A DNA stretch of 64,000 bases from UBA1189 sp045612065 (GTDB lineage Bacteria > Bacteroidota > Bacteroidia > Bacteroidales > Bacteroidaceae): assembly GCA_045612065.1 (NCBI GenBank), contig JAZKYH010000073.1, positions 1-64,000 of the forward strand. Reading direction: 5' to 3'. The notes under the pieces were generated by a model. The model searched no databases. It had not been told where the DNA came from and saw only the letters and a list, made by a program, of their open reading frames with translations. Within the stretch, counting starts at the first letter, position 1. Each line of letters starts with the position of its first letter. Below are positions 24,806 through 33,600 of the stretch, in pieces. The translations under genes and the position numbers were made by a program.

Positions 24806-27800
24806 TCACTTAATCACAACTTTCTTTCCGTTCACAATATACATGCCACCCTTCTCCATGGTCTCCACCTTGCGGCCCATGAGGTCGTAGATGAGCACTG
24901 AGCCTTGAGCGTCGAGCTCTGAGCCTTCGATGCTTGTTGTGTCTCCACCACGGCCGAAGCTGAATTTCGGAGCACCAGCAGCACCTTCATAAACCATATA
25001 GCAACGATAAGCACCGACAGTAGGTTGTGCATTCTCACCTACGAGATAGAAAGCTGCATCTGCTTCTTCTTTTCTCTTTTGGAGCACATAGGTCTTACCA
25101 TCATTAGTGGTATTATAGCCAGTGTATGTACCTACAAACAATCCTTCAGTGTAGTTATCCTTATCAGCAAGGCCATAGCCGGAGAACTCGTATGTGCTCT
25201 CATAACCATTCATCAGGTAAGGAGTGTTAGCCTTAATGCTTTCTGCCTCAACAAGAGTCAATGTTTCACCATCAGCCTCACCGCATGAGTAAGCCTTTAC
25301 GCCCTCGGGCAATTCGGCATTGAACGGCAATATCAATGTAGCCCAACCCACCTTAGAGAGGGTGAGGGTTACATTAGCCTTTGCAGCCTCTTGCAAACGG
25401 AAAGTGGTGTGGCTGTTCACGGTGAAGAAGCCAGCATCCTGACCACCAATGTAGTTCTTTGCCTCGGTGTTGTAGAGGTTATGAATGCCATCGGTTGCGG
25501 TAGCAATAACCTCAACTACAAGTGCATCTTCAGCATTGGTTGTAGTGCGAAGTTGGCTTGTATTTCCTCCATAAGGAACACCTGTGCATACATAGCGTTC
25601 ATTGCCATCCACGTCGGTCATGCTCAGGGTGTAGCAGTTAGTCTTACCCTCTACAGCAGTGAAGGTGAATGCCTGTGCATAGTTTGCATTGGGAGCAGCG
25701 TAGTATTGGATGTTATACAAACCGGCATCGTTACGACCACCAGCAAGATAAGTTACAGCCTTGCCATCATGTTCCCAACCAGCATAAGACATAACCATAT
25801 TGTACCTTGCTCCTTCGGCAGGTGCATTCAGCACAATGCCATTGAGGCCATTGTTCAATGCTTCGGTCACTGAAGTTACACCTTCACCATCGGCAGTAGC
25901 TGCATTATATACAGCCTGTGCATTCTCTGTGTTGAGACTTTCCTTTGCGCTTGTTGGTCTCTGGAAGGGTTGGTCACCCCAGTTGCCACCCTCGTAGAGA
26001 GGTTTAGCTGTCTTGATGGCAGCATCCAAAGCTGAGTACTCGTTTACTGACACTGTAGCTGCATCAAGAGCTGCAACAAGATTGTTGGTAGCTGTTTCAA
26101 AGCCATCATAGCTGTCTGTTGCATCCTTAGCCACGGCTGCGGCTTTTGCCATATCGATGGCAGTAGCCCAACGTTCCTTGCACATATAGTAAAGTGCACC
26201 ATTCTGTGCGTCGTTATAGTCAGCCTCGAAACGTTCAAGAGCAGTTACGAGCGGCGCCTTTGCGTCGTTGTAGGCTGCTACCCATGCCTCGGCATTGGCA
26301 ACGGCAGTCTCAAGGGCCGTAATTTTATCCAACAACTCGGCACCAGTGGTAACGGGCATAGCAAGTGCTGCTTCAAGAGCATTGTTCTCGGCTAGACCCA
26401 TAGGCTTGGTGTCAACGAGTGCATTAGCTGCTGCTGTAGGAGCATCTAAACCACCCATGTTTGCCTTCAAGTAGGTGTCTTCAGTCATCTGTAAGGTATA
26501 GTCGCCGAATGACACAAAGTTATACTGTTTGTCTGTCTGGGCATATATTGCGACTTTCACAGTTGCTTCATCGTGGAGTGTGAACTTCACATAGCGCCAC
26601 TGCCAACCATAACCTTTACCCTCCTTGCTGAATCCTGCGGGGTCATTGACATCAAAACTGGCGGCACCGGCTTTATTGATTCCCATTCCCTCGTTGGTTG
26701 ACGGGAAGTCGTTCACTGTACCCAATACGGTCTCGCCTGTTGTTACCTCAAGTCTCAGTTCAGTGTCCGCACTCTTACGACCAGCCACCTTGAATACGTA
26801 CTCACCTTCGGGGAGTGTCACGCTTTGGTCAAAGTTGATTTTCCATGAGTTTGCTGGGTATCCTTGTTTGTTGTCGCCCCAGTCATCATATTGGTTCTTA
26901 TAAGTATGCTCATTGTTATCACTCCAATGCTCTCCTGTGAAGTCAGCGGCCTTAGTATTTTCTGTACCAGAAGTGTTCCAGGTATTGCTGAGTGCTACGG
27001 GATAGGTAAAATTGTCCACTACATAGTTATAGGTTGCTACCTCTAACTCTTGGAATACGGTATTGGCATCACCTTCAATAGTCCCATTCTCATATTGATT
27101 TTGGTAGCTCGCTGCGATAGATTTGTGGATGATATCGGCTTTAGCGATGTACTGCGCTATCTTCTCGTATTCTGCGATAGAAGCCTTGGCTGCTTCAATA
27201 GCATCATTTAGAGCATCAATCATAGAAGTCAACTCTTTACGAGTTGTTTTATTAACATCAACTCCAGCAATGGTGCTATTAAGTGTGGTTGCTATAGTGC
27301 CGTTCATCGGTGTGCCAACGAGTGCCTCTGCTTCAGCCTTAAGAGTCGCCACACCATTTTGAGCGGTAGGAACATCAAATCCGTGATAGTAGAGACGGAA
27401 ATGGTCGGCCTTAAACCATGTAGCAGAAGACGCTCCTATCAAGAAATCTCCCGAAGAGTAAGAGGTCTCCACCACACCTTCAGTTGCTATGGATTTGTTG
27501 GTTGTAATGGTTATATCGGTAGTAACATTTCCTGCTGTCAGTGAGATTATGTTATTCTGATCGGAAGCGACGATAACCTTTGCAGTATAAAGGCCTGTAG
27601 GAATGTTTTTCAATGTTTGTTCTACGCGCATGTTATCTGTGCCCCAAGTGTTGAATACAAATTCTCCATCTGCCCCTTCGATTGTGTAAGTACCATTCGA
27701 GTTGAGCTTGGCACCCGTATCTCCCCCAGAACTCGTAGTCCACCCATCAGTATTTCCCGTTTCAAATGAGGGGTTAACGATATTGAATGTGTAATCAAAG

Positions 27801-30082
27801 TAAATATCATTTATCGGGTCTGCCTTCACCACGTATATTTGGCGAGCTGTTTCAAGGTTGTTATATATCTCATTGATAGCAGCGGAGGTTTGTGCCGTGG
27901 CAATATTTGTATTAGCTGTAGTTACAACGTCTGAGAATGTAGTTTTGGCCCCATCCTCAAACTCAACGGAGTTATTCAGAATCTCATCGCAGATACTCAA
28001 GAGCGCACTTGTTTTGGGATAAGCTGTTGCAACGTCATTGGCTATAGCCACAGCACTCTTCAATGCTGCGGTTTGTTCCTGATACCACTCTTTTTTTATC
28101 TGCTCCGTTGCGGCATTGTTCAATGCTGTTGATAGCTGATTCTTTGAGTAAGTATTCAACGTGTTTTGGTCAATAGCTTCAGCTGCAGATTTTGCGTCAT
28201 AGAATAGGTTGGCATATTCCTCCAAACTCTCGGCCTTGAAATAGATGTCAAAACCTTGGGCGAGAAGCCATTGTGAACCACTCGAAGTGTTAACATCTAT
28301 CGTTAATTCTCCATTAGAGACAACGAAGTCAGAAACTGTAGCCTGTGCATTACCATGAGAGAAAGCTTCACCTGCCGACTGCATTCCGTTGGGAACAATT
28401 TTACCATTTAAAGTTGTCCAGTTATTAGAACCATTGGTATTTCCAACACCCCAAGCAACATCCGTAATGCAAGGAACGTTTGCGGATGCGCTTTTTCCGT
28501 TACTACTCAATGTTAGCACGGGACCGGCATCGCTACCATCTTGTCTCCATATTCCGTGATAAACGATCTTGTAAAAACCGTTGGGTAGTTGAGTCTGTGT
28601 TTGAGTCAACTGATTAGCCCCTCTATTCCCATGCCAGTTTTCGAAACATCCCCAACTTGCGTCGGTGTATCCCGTTGTCCAATCGCTTTTCTTTCCGGCA
28701 CCACGCATATCAGGATTGGTGAACAATGCTCCCACATTCACATATCCTGCTGTAAGAGCTGGAGCTACAGCCTTAATCAATACATTTGTTGCGACTGTTA
28801 TATCACTAGCTGTTGCATTCGGCTTTGCATATGTCTCCAGTGCCGTACGCAATGCGTTTTTATAGGTAGTTGAGTGGCCAGCATCTACAACGGCTTTATA
28901 TACCTCATACATTGCTTTCTTGGCCTTATATTGAGCGTATTTACCGTTCTCAATATCTGAGAATTTAATGATAGCCCATTCGGTAAAACCCTGACCATTT
29001 GCATAGGTCAACTGTCCGCCATAGGGTTGGCTTACATCCAAGAAAGCATTCTCGTCACTTGTTGCATTGCCGACCTTAAATCTATAGGTGCCCTCATTCT
29101 GTTCAGAGTAGCTAAATTGATTTATTGCGGTATTGCCATTATCTGTGTAGATTGTTGTAGTACTACCTTGTCCGCCATCTCCCAAGTAATTCTTGCTATT
29201 TACGGAAAACCTAACCAAGTCTCCGTCACCAGCAGATATTTTTACGTGATGTCTGTCAGATGTAGCCTGCGTCTGAGAGTCCGAATTGTGCAATTTTGTA
29301 GCAATAGCCTGAGTGCCCCATGTCATACCACGAGTAACAAAAGCATCCGAACCCACATTATACATGGCTGCAACAATGCCTGTTCCTACAAATGACTTGA
29401 TGTCAGAACCGGGTACTTGCGGTGCAGACCATCCAGTTGTTTCTATGTCGTCTAACGACTGATATTCCAACTTAAAATCATCAAGTAAAAGTTGATAATG
29501 TTGACTGCCACCCGATGAGCCTGGATACATTGTTGCCTCTATCGTAAGACTTGTGGAAGGTTCATTCTTATACAAGTCTATGCTCCATTCAGTCCAATTA
29601 GAACATTTATTAAGGGATGAGTTAGTGGAAATATTGCTATCATCCTCCTTAAGTGTCAAACTAAATTTAGAGGCAGCCCAATTGCCCGAATTGCTGGCAG
29701 CCTTACAGGTCAGTCGGTACAATCCTGCAGGTAAATCACCTGCCACAGTTTGTGACAGCGAGAATGTTACGTCGTTGTTCCAGTTTGTTCGCACATAAAA
29801 GTAGTTTCCTCCATCAGTTGTAGGCAAAGTAGTAGCAATTCCTTGAATTGTACAAGAGGATGCAGCCACACCTGATTGAGAGTTTGCTGGAGCGTCTGAA
29901 GGAGTTAATGTCCAACCTGTAGACGGAGCACCCCATCCACTCGTGAGATTTGTTGCTCCAGTTTGGCCTTCAAATGACGGATTAACCAAGAGAGAAGTCT
30001 TGTCTGTCCAAGTCTGTGCCGAGAGCGAACCTACACCCAGCACTGCAATAAGTATTGCGAAAAGTTTATTTAGTTTTTTCAT
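24806..30082 (-). CDS. Giant secreted protein of beta-sandwich and helical modules with T9SS-like CTD
   Basis: 1758 residues. Signal peptide MKKLNKLFAILIAVLGVGSLSAQ, then repeated galactose-binding-like modules (LVNPSFEGQTGA at about 32; NPDMRGAGKKSDW near 450; NPSFETGNTDGW near 775; a further one near 1090), interleaved with FIVAR-like helical stretches (about 620-760, 915-1030, 1225-1370). No catalytic motif is recognised. The last 40 residues hold the T9SS-like CTD (LIYDLMGRKVE, ending GMYIVNGKKVVIK), preceded by a 35-bp heptamer-repeat linker. It follows the metallophosphatase gene by 12 bp and precedes small peptide 1. Probable glycan-binding or adhesive surface protein (inference). Confidence 0.8.
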   Translation of the reverse strand: MKKLNKLFAILIAVLGVGSLSAQTWTDKTSLLVNPSFEGQTGATNLTSGWGAPSTGWTLTPSDAPANSQSGVAASSCTIQGIATTLPTTDGGNYFYVRTNWNNDVTFSLSQTVAGDLPAGLYRLTCKAASNSGNWAASKFSLTLKEDDSNISTNSSLNKCSNWTEWSIDLYKNEPSTSLTIEATMYPGSSGGSQHYQLLLDDFKLEYQSLDDIETTGWSAPQVPGSDIKSFVGTGIVAAMYNVGSDAFVTRGMTWGTQAIATKLHNSDSQTQATSDRHHVKISAGDGDLVRFSVNSKNYLGDGGQGSTTTIYTDNGNTAINQFSYSEQNEGTYRFKVGNATSDENAFLDVSQPYGGQLTYANGQGFTEWAIIKFSDIENGKYAQYKAKKAMYEVYKAVVDAGHSTTYKNALRTALETYAKPNATASDITVATNVLIKAVAPALTAGYVNVGALFTNPDMRGAGKKSDWTTGYTDASWGCFENWHGNRGANQLTQTQTQLPNGFYKIVYHGIWRQDGSDAGPVLTLSSNGKSASANVPCITDVAWGVGNTNGSNNWTTLNGKIVPNGMQSAGEAFSHGNAQATVSDFVVSNGELTIDVNTSSGSQWLLAQGFDIYFKAESLEEYANLFYDAKSAAEAIDQNTLNTYSKNQLSTALNNAATEQIKKEWYQEQTAALKSAVAIANDVATAYPKTSALLSICDEILNNSVEFEDGAKTTFSDVVTTANTNIATAQTSAAINEIYNNLETARQIYVVKADPINDIYFDYTFNIVNPSFETGNTDGWTTSSGGDTGAKLNSNGTYTIEGADGEFVFNTWGTDNMRVEQTLKNIPTGLYTAKVIVASDQNNIISLTAGNVTTDITITTNKSIATEGVVETSYSSGDFLIGASSATWFKADHFRLYYHGFDVPTAQNGVATLKAEAEALVGTPMNGTIATTLNSTIAGVDVNKTTRKELTSMIDALNDAIEAAKASIAEYEKIAQYIAKADIIHKSIAASYQNQYENGTIEGDANTVFQELEVATYNYVVDNFTYPVALSNTWNTSGTENTKAADFTGEHWSDNNEHTYKNQYDDWGDNKQGYPANSWKINFDQSVTLPEGEYVFKVAGRKSADTELRLEVTTGETVLGTVNDFPSTNEGMGINKAGAASFDVNDPAGFSKEGKGYGWQWRYVKFTLHDEATVKVAIYAQTDKQYNFVSFGDYTLQMTEDTYLKANMGGLDAPTAAANALVDTKPMGLAENNALEAALAMPVTTGAELLDKITALETAVANAEAWVAAYNDAKAPLVTALERFEADYNDAQNGALYYMCKERWATAIDMAKAAAVAKDATDSYDGFETATNNLVAALDAATVSVNEYSALDAAIKTAKPLYEGGNWGDQPFQRPTSAKESLNTENAQAVYNAATADGEGVTSVTEALNNGLNGIVLNAPAEGARYNMVMSYAGWEHDGKAVTYLAGGRNDAGLYNIQYYAAPNANYAQAFTFTAVEGKTNCYTLSMTDVDGNERYVCTGVPYGGNTSQLRTTTNAEDALVVEVIATATDGIHNLYNTEAKNYIGGQDAGFFTVNSHTTFRLQEAAKANVTLTLSKVGWATLILPFNAELPEGVKAYSCGEADGETLTLVEAESIKANTPYLMNGYESTYEFSGYGLADKDNYTEGLFVGTYTGYNTTNDGKTYVLQKRKEEADAAFYLVGENAQPTVGAYRCYMVYEGAAGAPKFSFGRGGDTTSIEGSELDAQGSVLIYDLMGRKVETMEKGGMYIVNGKKVVIK
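24891..24925 (-). repeat. Five heptamer words inside the CTD linker of the 1758-aa protein
   Basis: On the + strand the words are ATGAGCA, CTGAGCC, TTGAGCG, TCGAGCT, CTGAGCC. They encode the GSELDAQGSVL linker just before IYDLMGR. Confidence 0.85.
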
Positions 30083-30094
30083 AATTGTCGAGTA

Positions 30095-31366
30095 TTAGAA
30101 GGTTACTGCTTTAACTTCCACTACACCCACGCCCTCTTTGCAGAGAACTACGTAAGCTGCCATAGAGATGGTGTTGTCGATGGTGTAGTCGGTAAGTGTT
30201 GAATAAGTGTTAGTAGCAGTAGAATGCACGTGACCAGAGAAGTGTACGGGGTTCTTGGTCTTGCTGATAATCTCTACGAGTTTGTCCTTCTTCTGAGCGG
30301 CTGTTGTGTATGCACTGGTAACCTCAGAGTCGAGTGAGTTACCCGAAGCATTCTGGTTAAGCCACCAACGGTCACAATCACTACCATAGTTGAAGGGGTA
30401 GTGTTGCATCCATACGGCAGCCTTTCCCTCGCGGCCACTTACGTAAGTGTTTAAGGCATCGATAATGCCGTCAGGGGCATAGAACTTAGCAGCAGAGGTT
30501 ATACTAGGTTTATCATATGGCTTTTGATACCAGTAGGTCTGTCCACAATAGAAGTCCACGCCCTTAAACTCGAAGGTGAAGGGCTTGATTTGTACGGCAC
30601 CACCAGACTGTGTGAAGGTCTTGATGGTAAATCCGCCATTCGTAGCTGCGGTATTGTTCTGTGCGGTAATAACATCCAATGTAATGCCATCATAGTAGGC
30701 ACCGCCATCATAAATACCCCAAGTTACACCTTTGCTTCCATCATCCCAAAGGTCGGGAGAAAGGTCGTGGTTACCCGCCATAGTGATGAAGGGAATGCCC
30801 GCGGTGTTGAAGCCTGCAATGGCGGTTTTGAAGTCATCACCCGAAGCCTTGTCCTTGTCCATATCGCCAAGGCAGAATACGATGTCGGCAGTGGGGAGAT
30901 AGCCTTTAGGAGCCTTGTCAAAGGTTACCACCTTGCCACCATCTTTACCCATATTGACAACGTTATTCACGAAGGTCTGCATATTTGCAACAGTGATGCC
31001 ATCGTAGTCGTCCTGTGCAACGTGGGGGTCACTGAAAATAACTGCAGTGAAATACTGACCTGCCACAAAGCGGAATGAATAGGCCTTTCCATCATACACG
31101 AAAGTCTCAATCTCACCGTCGGTGATGTAGGTCTTCGTAGGATCTGGGCTAACAGCGCTGGCTGTAACAGTCGAGCCATTTACTTTAACACCAGTGATAA
31201 AGCCTCCATTGAGATTTGTGCTTGCAGGCAGTTGCACGCATGTGCTACCGTCAGGCATCTTAAACTCCGTAGCTGCGGCGGAGTAGGTGAAGGTCATCTG
31301 CGCCCATGCGCTCATAGTGAACAGCGCGGCTGCGATGAGTCCGAGGAAACGTTTTGTCTGTTTCAT
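30095..31366 (-). CDS. Secreted calcineurin-like metallophosphatase
   Basis: A 423-residue protein with signal peptide (MKQTKRFLGLIAAALFTMSAWAQ) and the metallophosphoesterase motifs in order: FSDPHVAQ (D-x-H, about residue 111), GDMDKD (GDxxD, about 167), GNHDLS (GNHD, about 197), MQHYPF (about 320) and GHVHS (GHxH, about 378). Such enzymes cleave phosphomono- or diesters with two metal ions; being exported, it may release phosphate from host nucleotides or glycans (inference). No CTD is present, so it probably stays periplasmic or is released. It is first in a three-gene unit with the 1758-aa protein (12-bp gap) and small peptide 1. Confidence 0.85.
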   Translation of the reverse strand: MKQTKRFLGLIAAALFTMSAWAQMTFTYSAAATEFKMPDGSTCVQLPASTNLNGGFITGVKVNGSTVTASAVSPDPTKTYITDGEIETFVYDGKAYSFRFVAGQYFTAVIFSDPHVAQDDYDGITVANMQTFVNNVVNMGKDGGKVVTFDKAPKGYLPTADIVFCLGDMDKDKASGDDFKTAIAGFNTAGIPFITMAGNHDLSPDLWDDGSKGVTWGIYDGGAYYDGITLDVITAQNNTAATNGGFTIKTFTQSGGAVQIKPFTFEFKGVDFYCGQTYWYQKPYDKPSITSAAKFYAPDGIIDALNTYVSGREGKAAVWMQHYPFNYGSDCDRWWLNQNASGNSLDSEVTSAYTTAAQKKDKLVEIISKTKNPVHFSGHVHSTATNTYSTLTDYTIDNTISMAAYVVLCKEGVGVVEVKAVTF

Positions 31367-31429
31367 TGTTTTATTGCTTTATAAATTTTGATTTTGTGTG
31401 TTTTTGGAAACAATTACCCAATTAGTGTG

Positions 31430-31437
31430 CAAATGTA
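31430..31437 (-). promoter_or_regulatory. -7 element of the metallophosphatase gene
   Basis: TACATTTG on the minus strand (TAnnTTTG), 63 bp upstream of the start. A TTTTG lies upstream with a 22-nt gap, a little long for a -33 element. Confidence 0.55.
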
Positions 31438-31438
31438 A

Positions 31439-31470
31439 CACTTATTTTGCAGAATGCAGCAAAATAAGTG
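31439..31470. promoter_or_regulatory. Inverted repeat abutting the -7 element, candidate operator
   Basis: A perfect 12-bp inverted repeat (CACTTATTTTGC 31439-31450, with GCAAAATAAGTG 31459-31470), 8-bp spacer, immediately upstream of the -7 box of the metallophosphatase operon and spanning its -33 region. Its placement suits a regulator binding site; the regulator is unknown. Confidence 0.55.
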
Positions 31471-31673
31471 GAAAAATGTAATCTTTAGATTGAAATTTAG
31501 GGTGGATTGTTTTGTTTAACCACTAATCACGCTCTACGCGAAGATTTAGGTGCACTAAAGGTTCGCCCTCGCTGGCTAGCACGCGGATAATAATTTTTGT
31601 TTCACGGCAGCGCGGTATGAGAGCGCTGCTTGCGACAAAGTGAGGTTTATCTCCCCCGAGGAGTTTCTTCTCC
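31471..31673. other. Start of the non-coding repeat island
   Basis: Between the metallophosphatase promoter region and the first long repeat I see no gene. The only structure is the first copy (31555-31573) of a short direct repeat. Confidence 0.5.
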
Positions 31674-31929
31674 GCAGACTCACGCAGAGGTATGCATCGC
31701 TATCTCTCGCATACGGTCCTCCGGATGAAGAGCACAAGTGAAGCGCGTGCGCTCTGCGTAAGTCCGCGTTTTCTACGTGCGGCAAATAACTTTCTGTGAG
31801 CGGGTATTTTATCTCTCACGCAGACGCCGCAGACTTTCGCAGAATATTGCGAGTCGCTTGACTTCAGCCCCTACGTCTTAACAGCTAAGGCTGACGCCTC
31901 GGGCGTCGACCTAAAGGTTCGCCCTCGCT
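31555..31929. repeat. Pair of 19-bp direct repeats
   Basis: CTAAAGGTTCGCCCTCGCT occurs at 31555-31573 and again at 31911-31929, framing the first long repeat copy. Confidence 0.8.
31674..31843. repeat. Long interspersed repeat, copy 1
   Basis: About 170 bp, starting GCAGACTCACGCAGAGG and ending AGACTTTCGCAGA. It is nearly identical to 32540-32710, with scattered substitutions and one 1-bp indel. Both carry internal CTCACGCAGACGCCGCAGAC words. Non-coding. Confidence 0.9.
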
Positions 31930-31941
31930 TCGAGATGTGTA

Positions 31942-31974
31942 CACTCGGCGAAAGCCGACACACGCGAGTTTACG
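31942..31974. repeat. Short dispersed repeat, first copy
   Basis: CACTCGGCG, AGCCGACA and GCGAGT followed by ACGATGC occur here in order, and again at about 32755-32791 with small differences. The unit contains an inverted CGGC/GCCG core. Confidence 0.6.
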
Positions 31975-32070
31975 ATGCGTGTTTCTGCGTTAATCTGCGG
32001 AGTCTGCGTGGAAAATAAACGATTTTTCGAGAAAAGATTTATGAGGAAGATAAGTGAGCAATATATTCAC

Positions 32071-32078
32071 TACATTTG
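32071..32078 (+). promoter_or_regulatory. -7 element of the GxxExxY gene
   Basis: TACATTTG matches TAnnTTTG, 22 bp before the start codon. No clear -33 TTTG is at the expected distance. Confidence 0.55.
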
Positions 32079-32100
32079 CAAGAAATAAAACACCATAGAG

Positions 32101-32481
32101 ATGAAATCCCTGAACGAAATTTCATATAAAGTTATCGGCTGTGCTATGGAAGTGCATAGGACGCTTGGCCCTGGTCTGCTCGAATCGGCCTATGAAAAGG
32201 CGCTTGTGCATGAATTGACTCTTGCTGGTATACCCGTGCGGTCGCAAGTTGAAGTGGAAATGAGCTACAAAGGAGTGAATATCGGTGAGGGCTTGCGATT
32301 AGACTTGCTTGTCGATGATAAGCTAATTGTTGAGCTCAAGTCTGTGGAAGAGCTCAAACCTATACATCACAAGCAATTGTTAACTTATCTCAAGCTTATG
32401 GATAAGCGCCTCGGATTACTCATCAACTTTAATGTTACTGATATCATGCAAGGTATTAACCGCATAGCGAACAATCTATAA
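32101..32481 (+). CDS. GxxExxY protein (PD-(D/E)XK nuclease-like fold)
   Basis: A 126-residue protein. The family-naming motif is seen as GLLESAYEKAL (G-x-x-E-x-x-Y, about residues 25-35). A nuclease-like core follows: GLRLDLLVDDKLIVELKSVEEL, with D at about 70 and the E-x-K pair in VELKS (about 79-83), then HHKQLLTYLKLMDKRLGLLINFN. The motifs suit the PD-(D/E)XK-type GxxExxY family; activity and target are unproven. It has its own -7 element and no neighbours within 700 bp, and is bounded by inverted copies of a repeat that recurs across the island. Confidence 0.88.
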   Translation: MKSLNEISYKVIGCAMEVHRTLGPGLLESAYEKALVHELTLAGIPVRSQVEVEMSYKGVNIGEGLRLDLLVDDKLIVELKSVEELKPIHHKQLLTYLKLMDKRLGLLINFNVTDIMQGINRIANNL

Positions 32482-32539
32482 CTTACTGCATGGTCTCATA
32501 ATTTCTGGCACGCTGAAGATTTGGTCTCACGCAGACTGC

Positions 32540-32710
32540 GCAGACTCACGCAGAGGTATGCATCGCTATCTCTCGCATACGGCCATCCGGATGGAGAGCA
32601 CAAGTGAAGCGCGTGCGCTCTGCGTAGGTTTGCGTTTTCTGCGTGCGGTAAATAAGTTTCTGTGAGCGGGTATTTTTATCTCTCACGCAGACGCCGCAGA
32701 CTTTCGCAGA
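32540..32710. repeat. Long interspersed repeat, copy 2
   Basis: 171 bp closely matching 31674-31843. It directly follows the GxxExxY gene's downstream inverted repeat and overlaps it by a few bases. Confidence 0.9.
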
Positions 32711-32952
32711 TGCATACATCGCTGACGCTCGTATGTGACCATCTGGGACGCAAACACTCGGCGCAGCCGACAGCTGCGAGTAAAACGATGCAGCCAACTC
32801 TGCGATAGTCCGCGCAGTCTGCGTGAGGATAAAGAAACGCTCTGCGAGAAAGGGACAGTGCAATCTGTCTACATTCTGTTGATACAGTTTTCATGCCGAC
32901 GCGGTATATCCCAGTCGAATAAATTGTCCTTCTCACACAGATGACTTTTATG

Positions 32953-33014
32953 CTCACGCAGACACCGCAGACTTTCGCAGATGCATACATCGCTGACGCT
33001 CGTATGTGACCATC
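32953..33014. repeat. Partial repeat, third copy of the CTCACGCAGAC segment
   Basis: 62 bp identical to 32682-32743 except for one base. The following 33015-33090 contains further CTGCGT words and a TGCGGCAAAA-type end resembling the long repeat. Confidence 0.85.
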
Positions 33015-33102
33015 CGGATGGTATAGCACGAGCATAGCAAGTGCATTTCTGCGTTTTTCTGCGCTTTCTGCGTGCGGCAAAAATTCGCGTGAGCCTAGGG
33101 GA

Positions 33103-33190
33103 ATCAGACAGCTCTGATAATTTTATCAGACGGCTCTGGCAAAAATATCAGACGGCTTTGATAAACTTGCCAGACGGCTGCGTTTTTCAG
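33103..33190. repeat. Four-copy 22-bp tandem repeat
   Basis: Units start at 33103, 33125, 33147 and 33169. Each carries (AT)CAGACGGCTCTG or a close variant; the last is degenerate at its 3' half. There are no spacers, so it is not CRISPR. Confidence 0.85.
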
Positions 33191-33202
33191 TATCACCACG
33201 GG

Positions 33203-33258
33203 GATACTCGAGTATCACCAAAGAGAAACTCCAGTTTCTTCATGTAGATACTGGAGTT
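33203..33258. repeat. Palindrome and hairpin pair
   Basis: GATACTCGAGTATC (33203-33216) is a perfect 14-bp palindrome; AACTCCAGT (33227-33235) and ACTGGAGTT (33250-33258) form a 9-bp stem with a 14-nt loop. Confidence 0.65.
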
Positions 33259-33463
33259 GATATTATAAAAACCACGAATGAACACAAATTGACACAAAAC
33301 AAAGTTCGCGTTGCTCAAGATGACACATCGTGGAGGAAGGCGTTATGGACAACTGCTATATTATTGCTCCAAAAAAGAGAGTTTCCTGTTTTTTACGTTA
33401 GGTGTCGGTATTCGCGTATAATCGCTTGTAAATGTGTTTGGTATCGACCGATACCCTCGTTGC

Positions 33464-33563
33464 GGGGTGTCAGTAGCAGCCATATCTATTACTGACACCC
33501 CATGGTGGGGGTGTCGGTCGGTAATGTGCAGTATATCATGAGGTTGTGCTCAATTACCGACAC
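33464..33563. repeat. GTGTCGGTA/GTGTCAGTA inverted repeats downstream of polA
   Basis: GGGGTGTCAGTA (33464-33475) pairs perfectly with 33490-33501. A related imperfect pair runs GTGTCGGT...GTAAT (33511-33525) with ATTACCGACAC (33553-33563). The two pairs share a TGTC(A/G)GT core, so it is one word in four placements. They lie 40-140 bp beyond the polA stop. Confidence 0.65.
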
Positions 33564-33600
33564 CTCAGCTAAAAAGCCCTTTAGACCAAAACTTACACGA

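Larger units (their letters stand above)
31994..32544. mobile_element. Candidate cassette: GxxExxY gene bounded by 17-bp inverted repeats
   Basis: TCTGCGGAGTCTGCGTG at 31994-32010 and CACGCAGACTGCGCAGA at 32528-32544 are inverted copies with one mismatch. They bracket the only gene in the repeat island. No transposase is present, so mobility is conjecture; alternatively these are simply members of the local repeat family. Confidence 0.45.
32482..33600. other. Non-coding repeat island downstream of the GxxExxY gene
   Basis: About 1.1 kb with no credible gene. It holds long repeat copy 2, the partial third copy, a 22-bp tandem repeat and several inverted repeats (listed separately), ending at the polA stop. 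Short ORFs here consist of repeat sequence on both strands and are not credible. Confidence 0.7.

Noticed and set aside
30095..30120. T9SS CTD on the metallophosphatase
   Set aside because: The protein ends VGVVEVKAVTF without the YDLxGR and YIVNGKKVVIK elements.
32546..33080. Overlapping minus-strand small ORFs in the repeat island
   Set aside because: They translate the repeat words (HPDGHIRASAMYASAK-like) and occur because the repeat is repeated; no start signals or domains.
33103..33190. Possible CRISPR array
   Set aside because: The 22-bp units are contiguous, with no unique spacers and no cas genes in the window.
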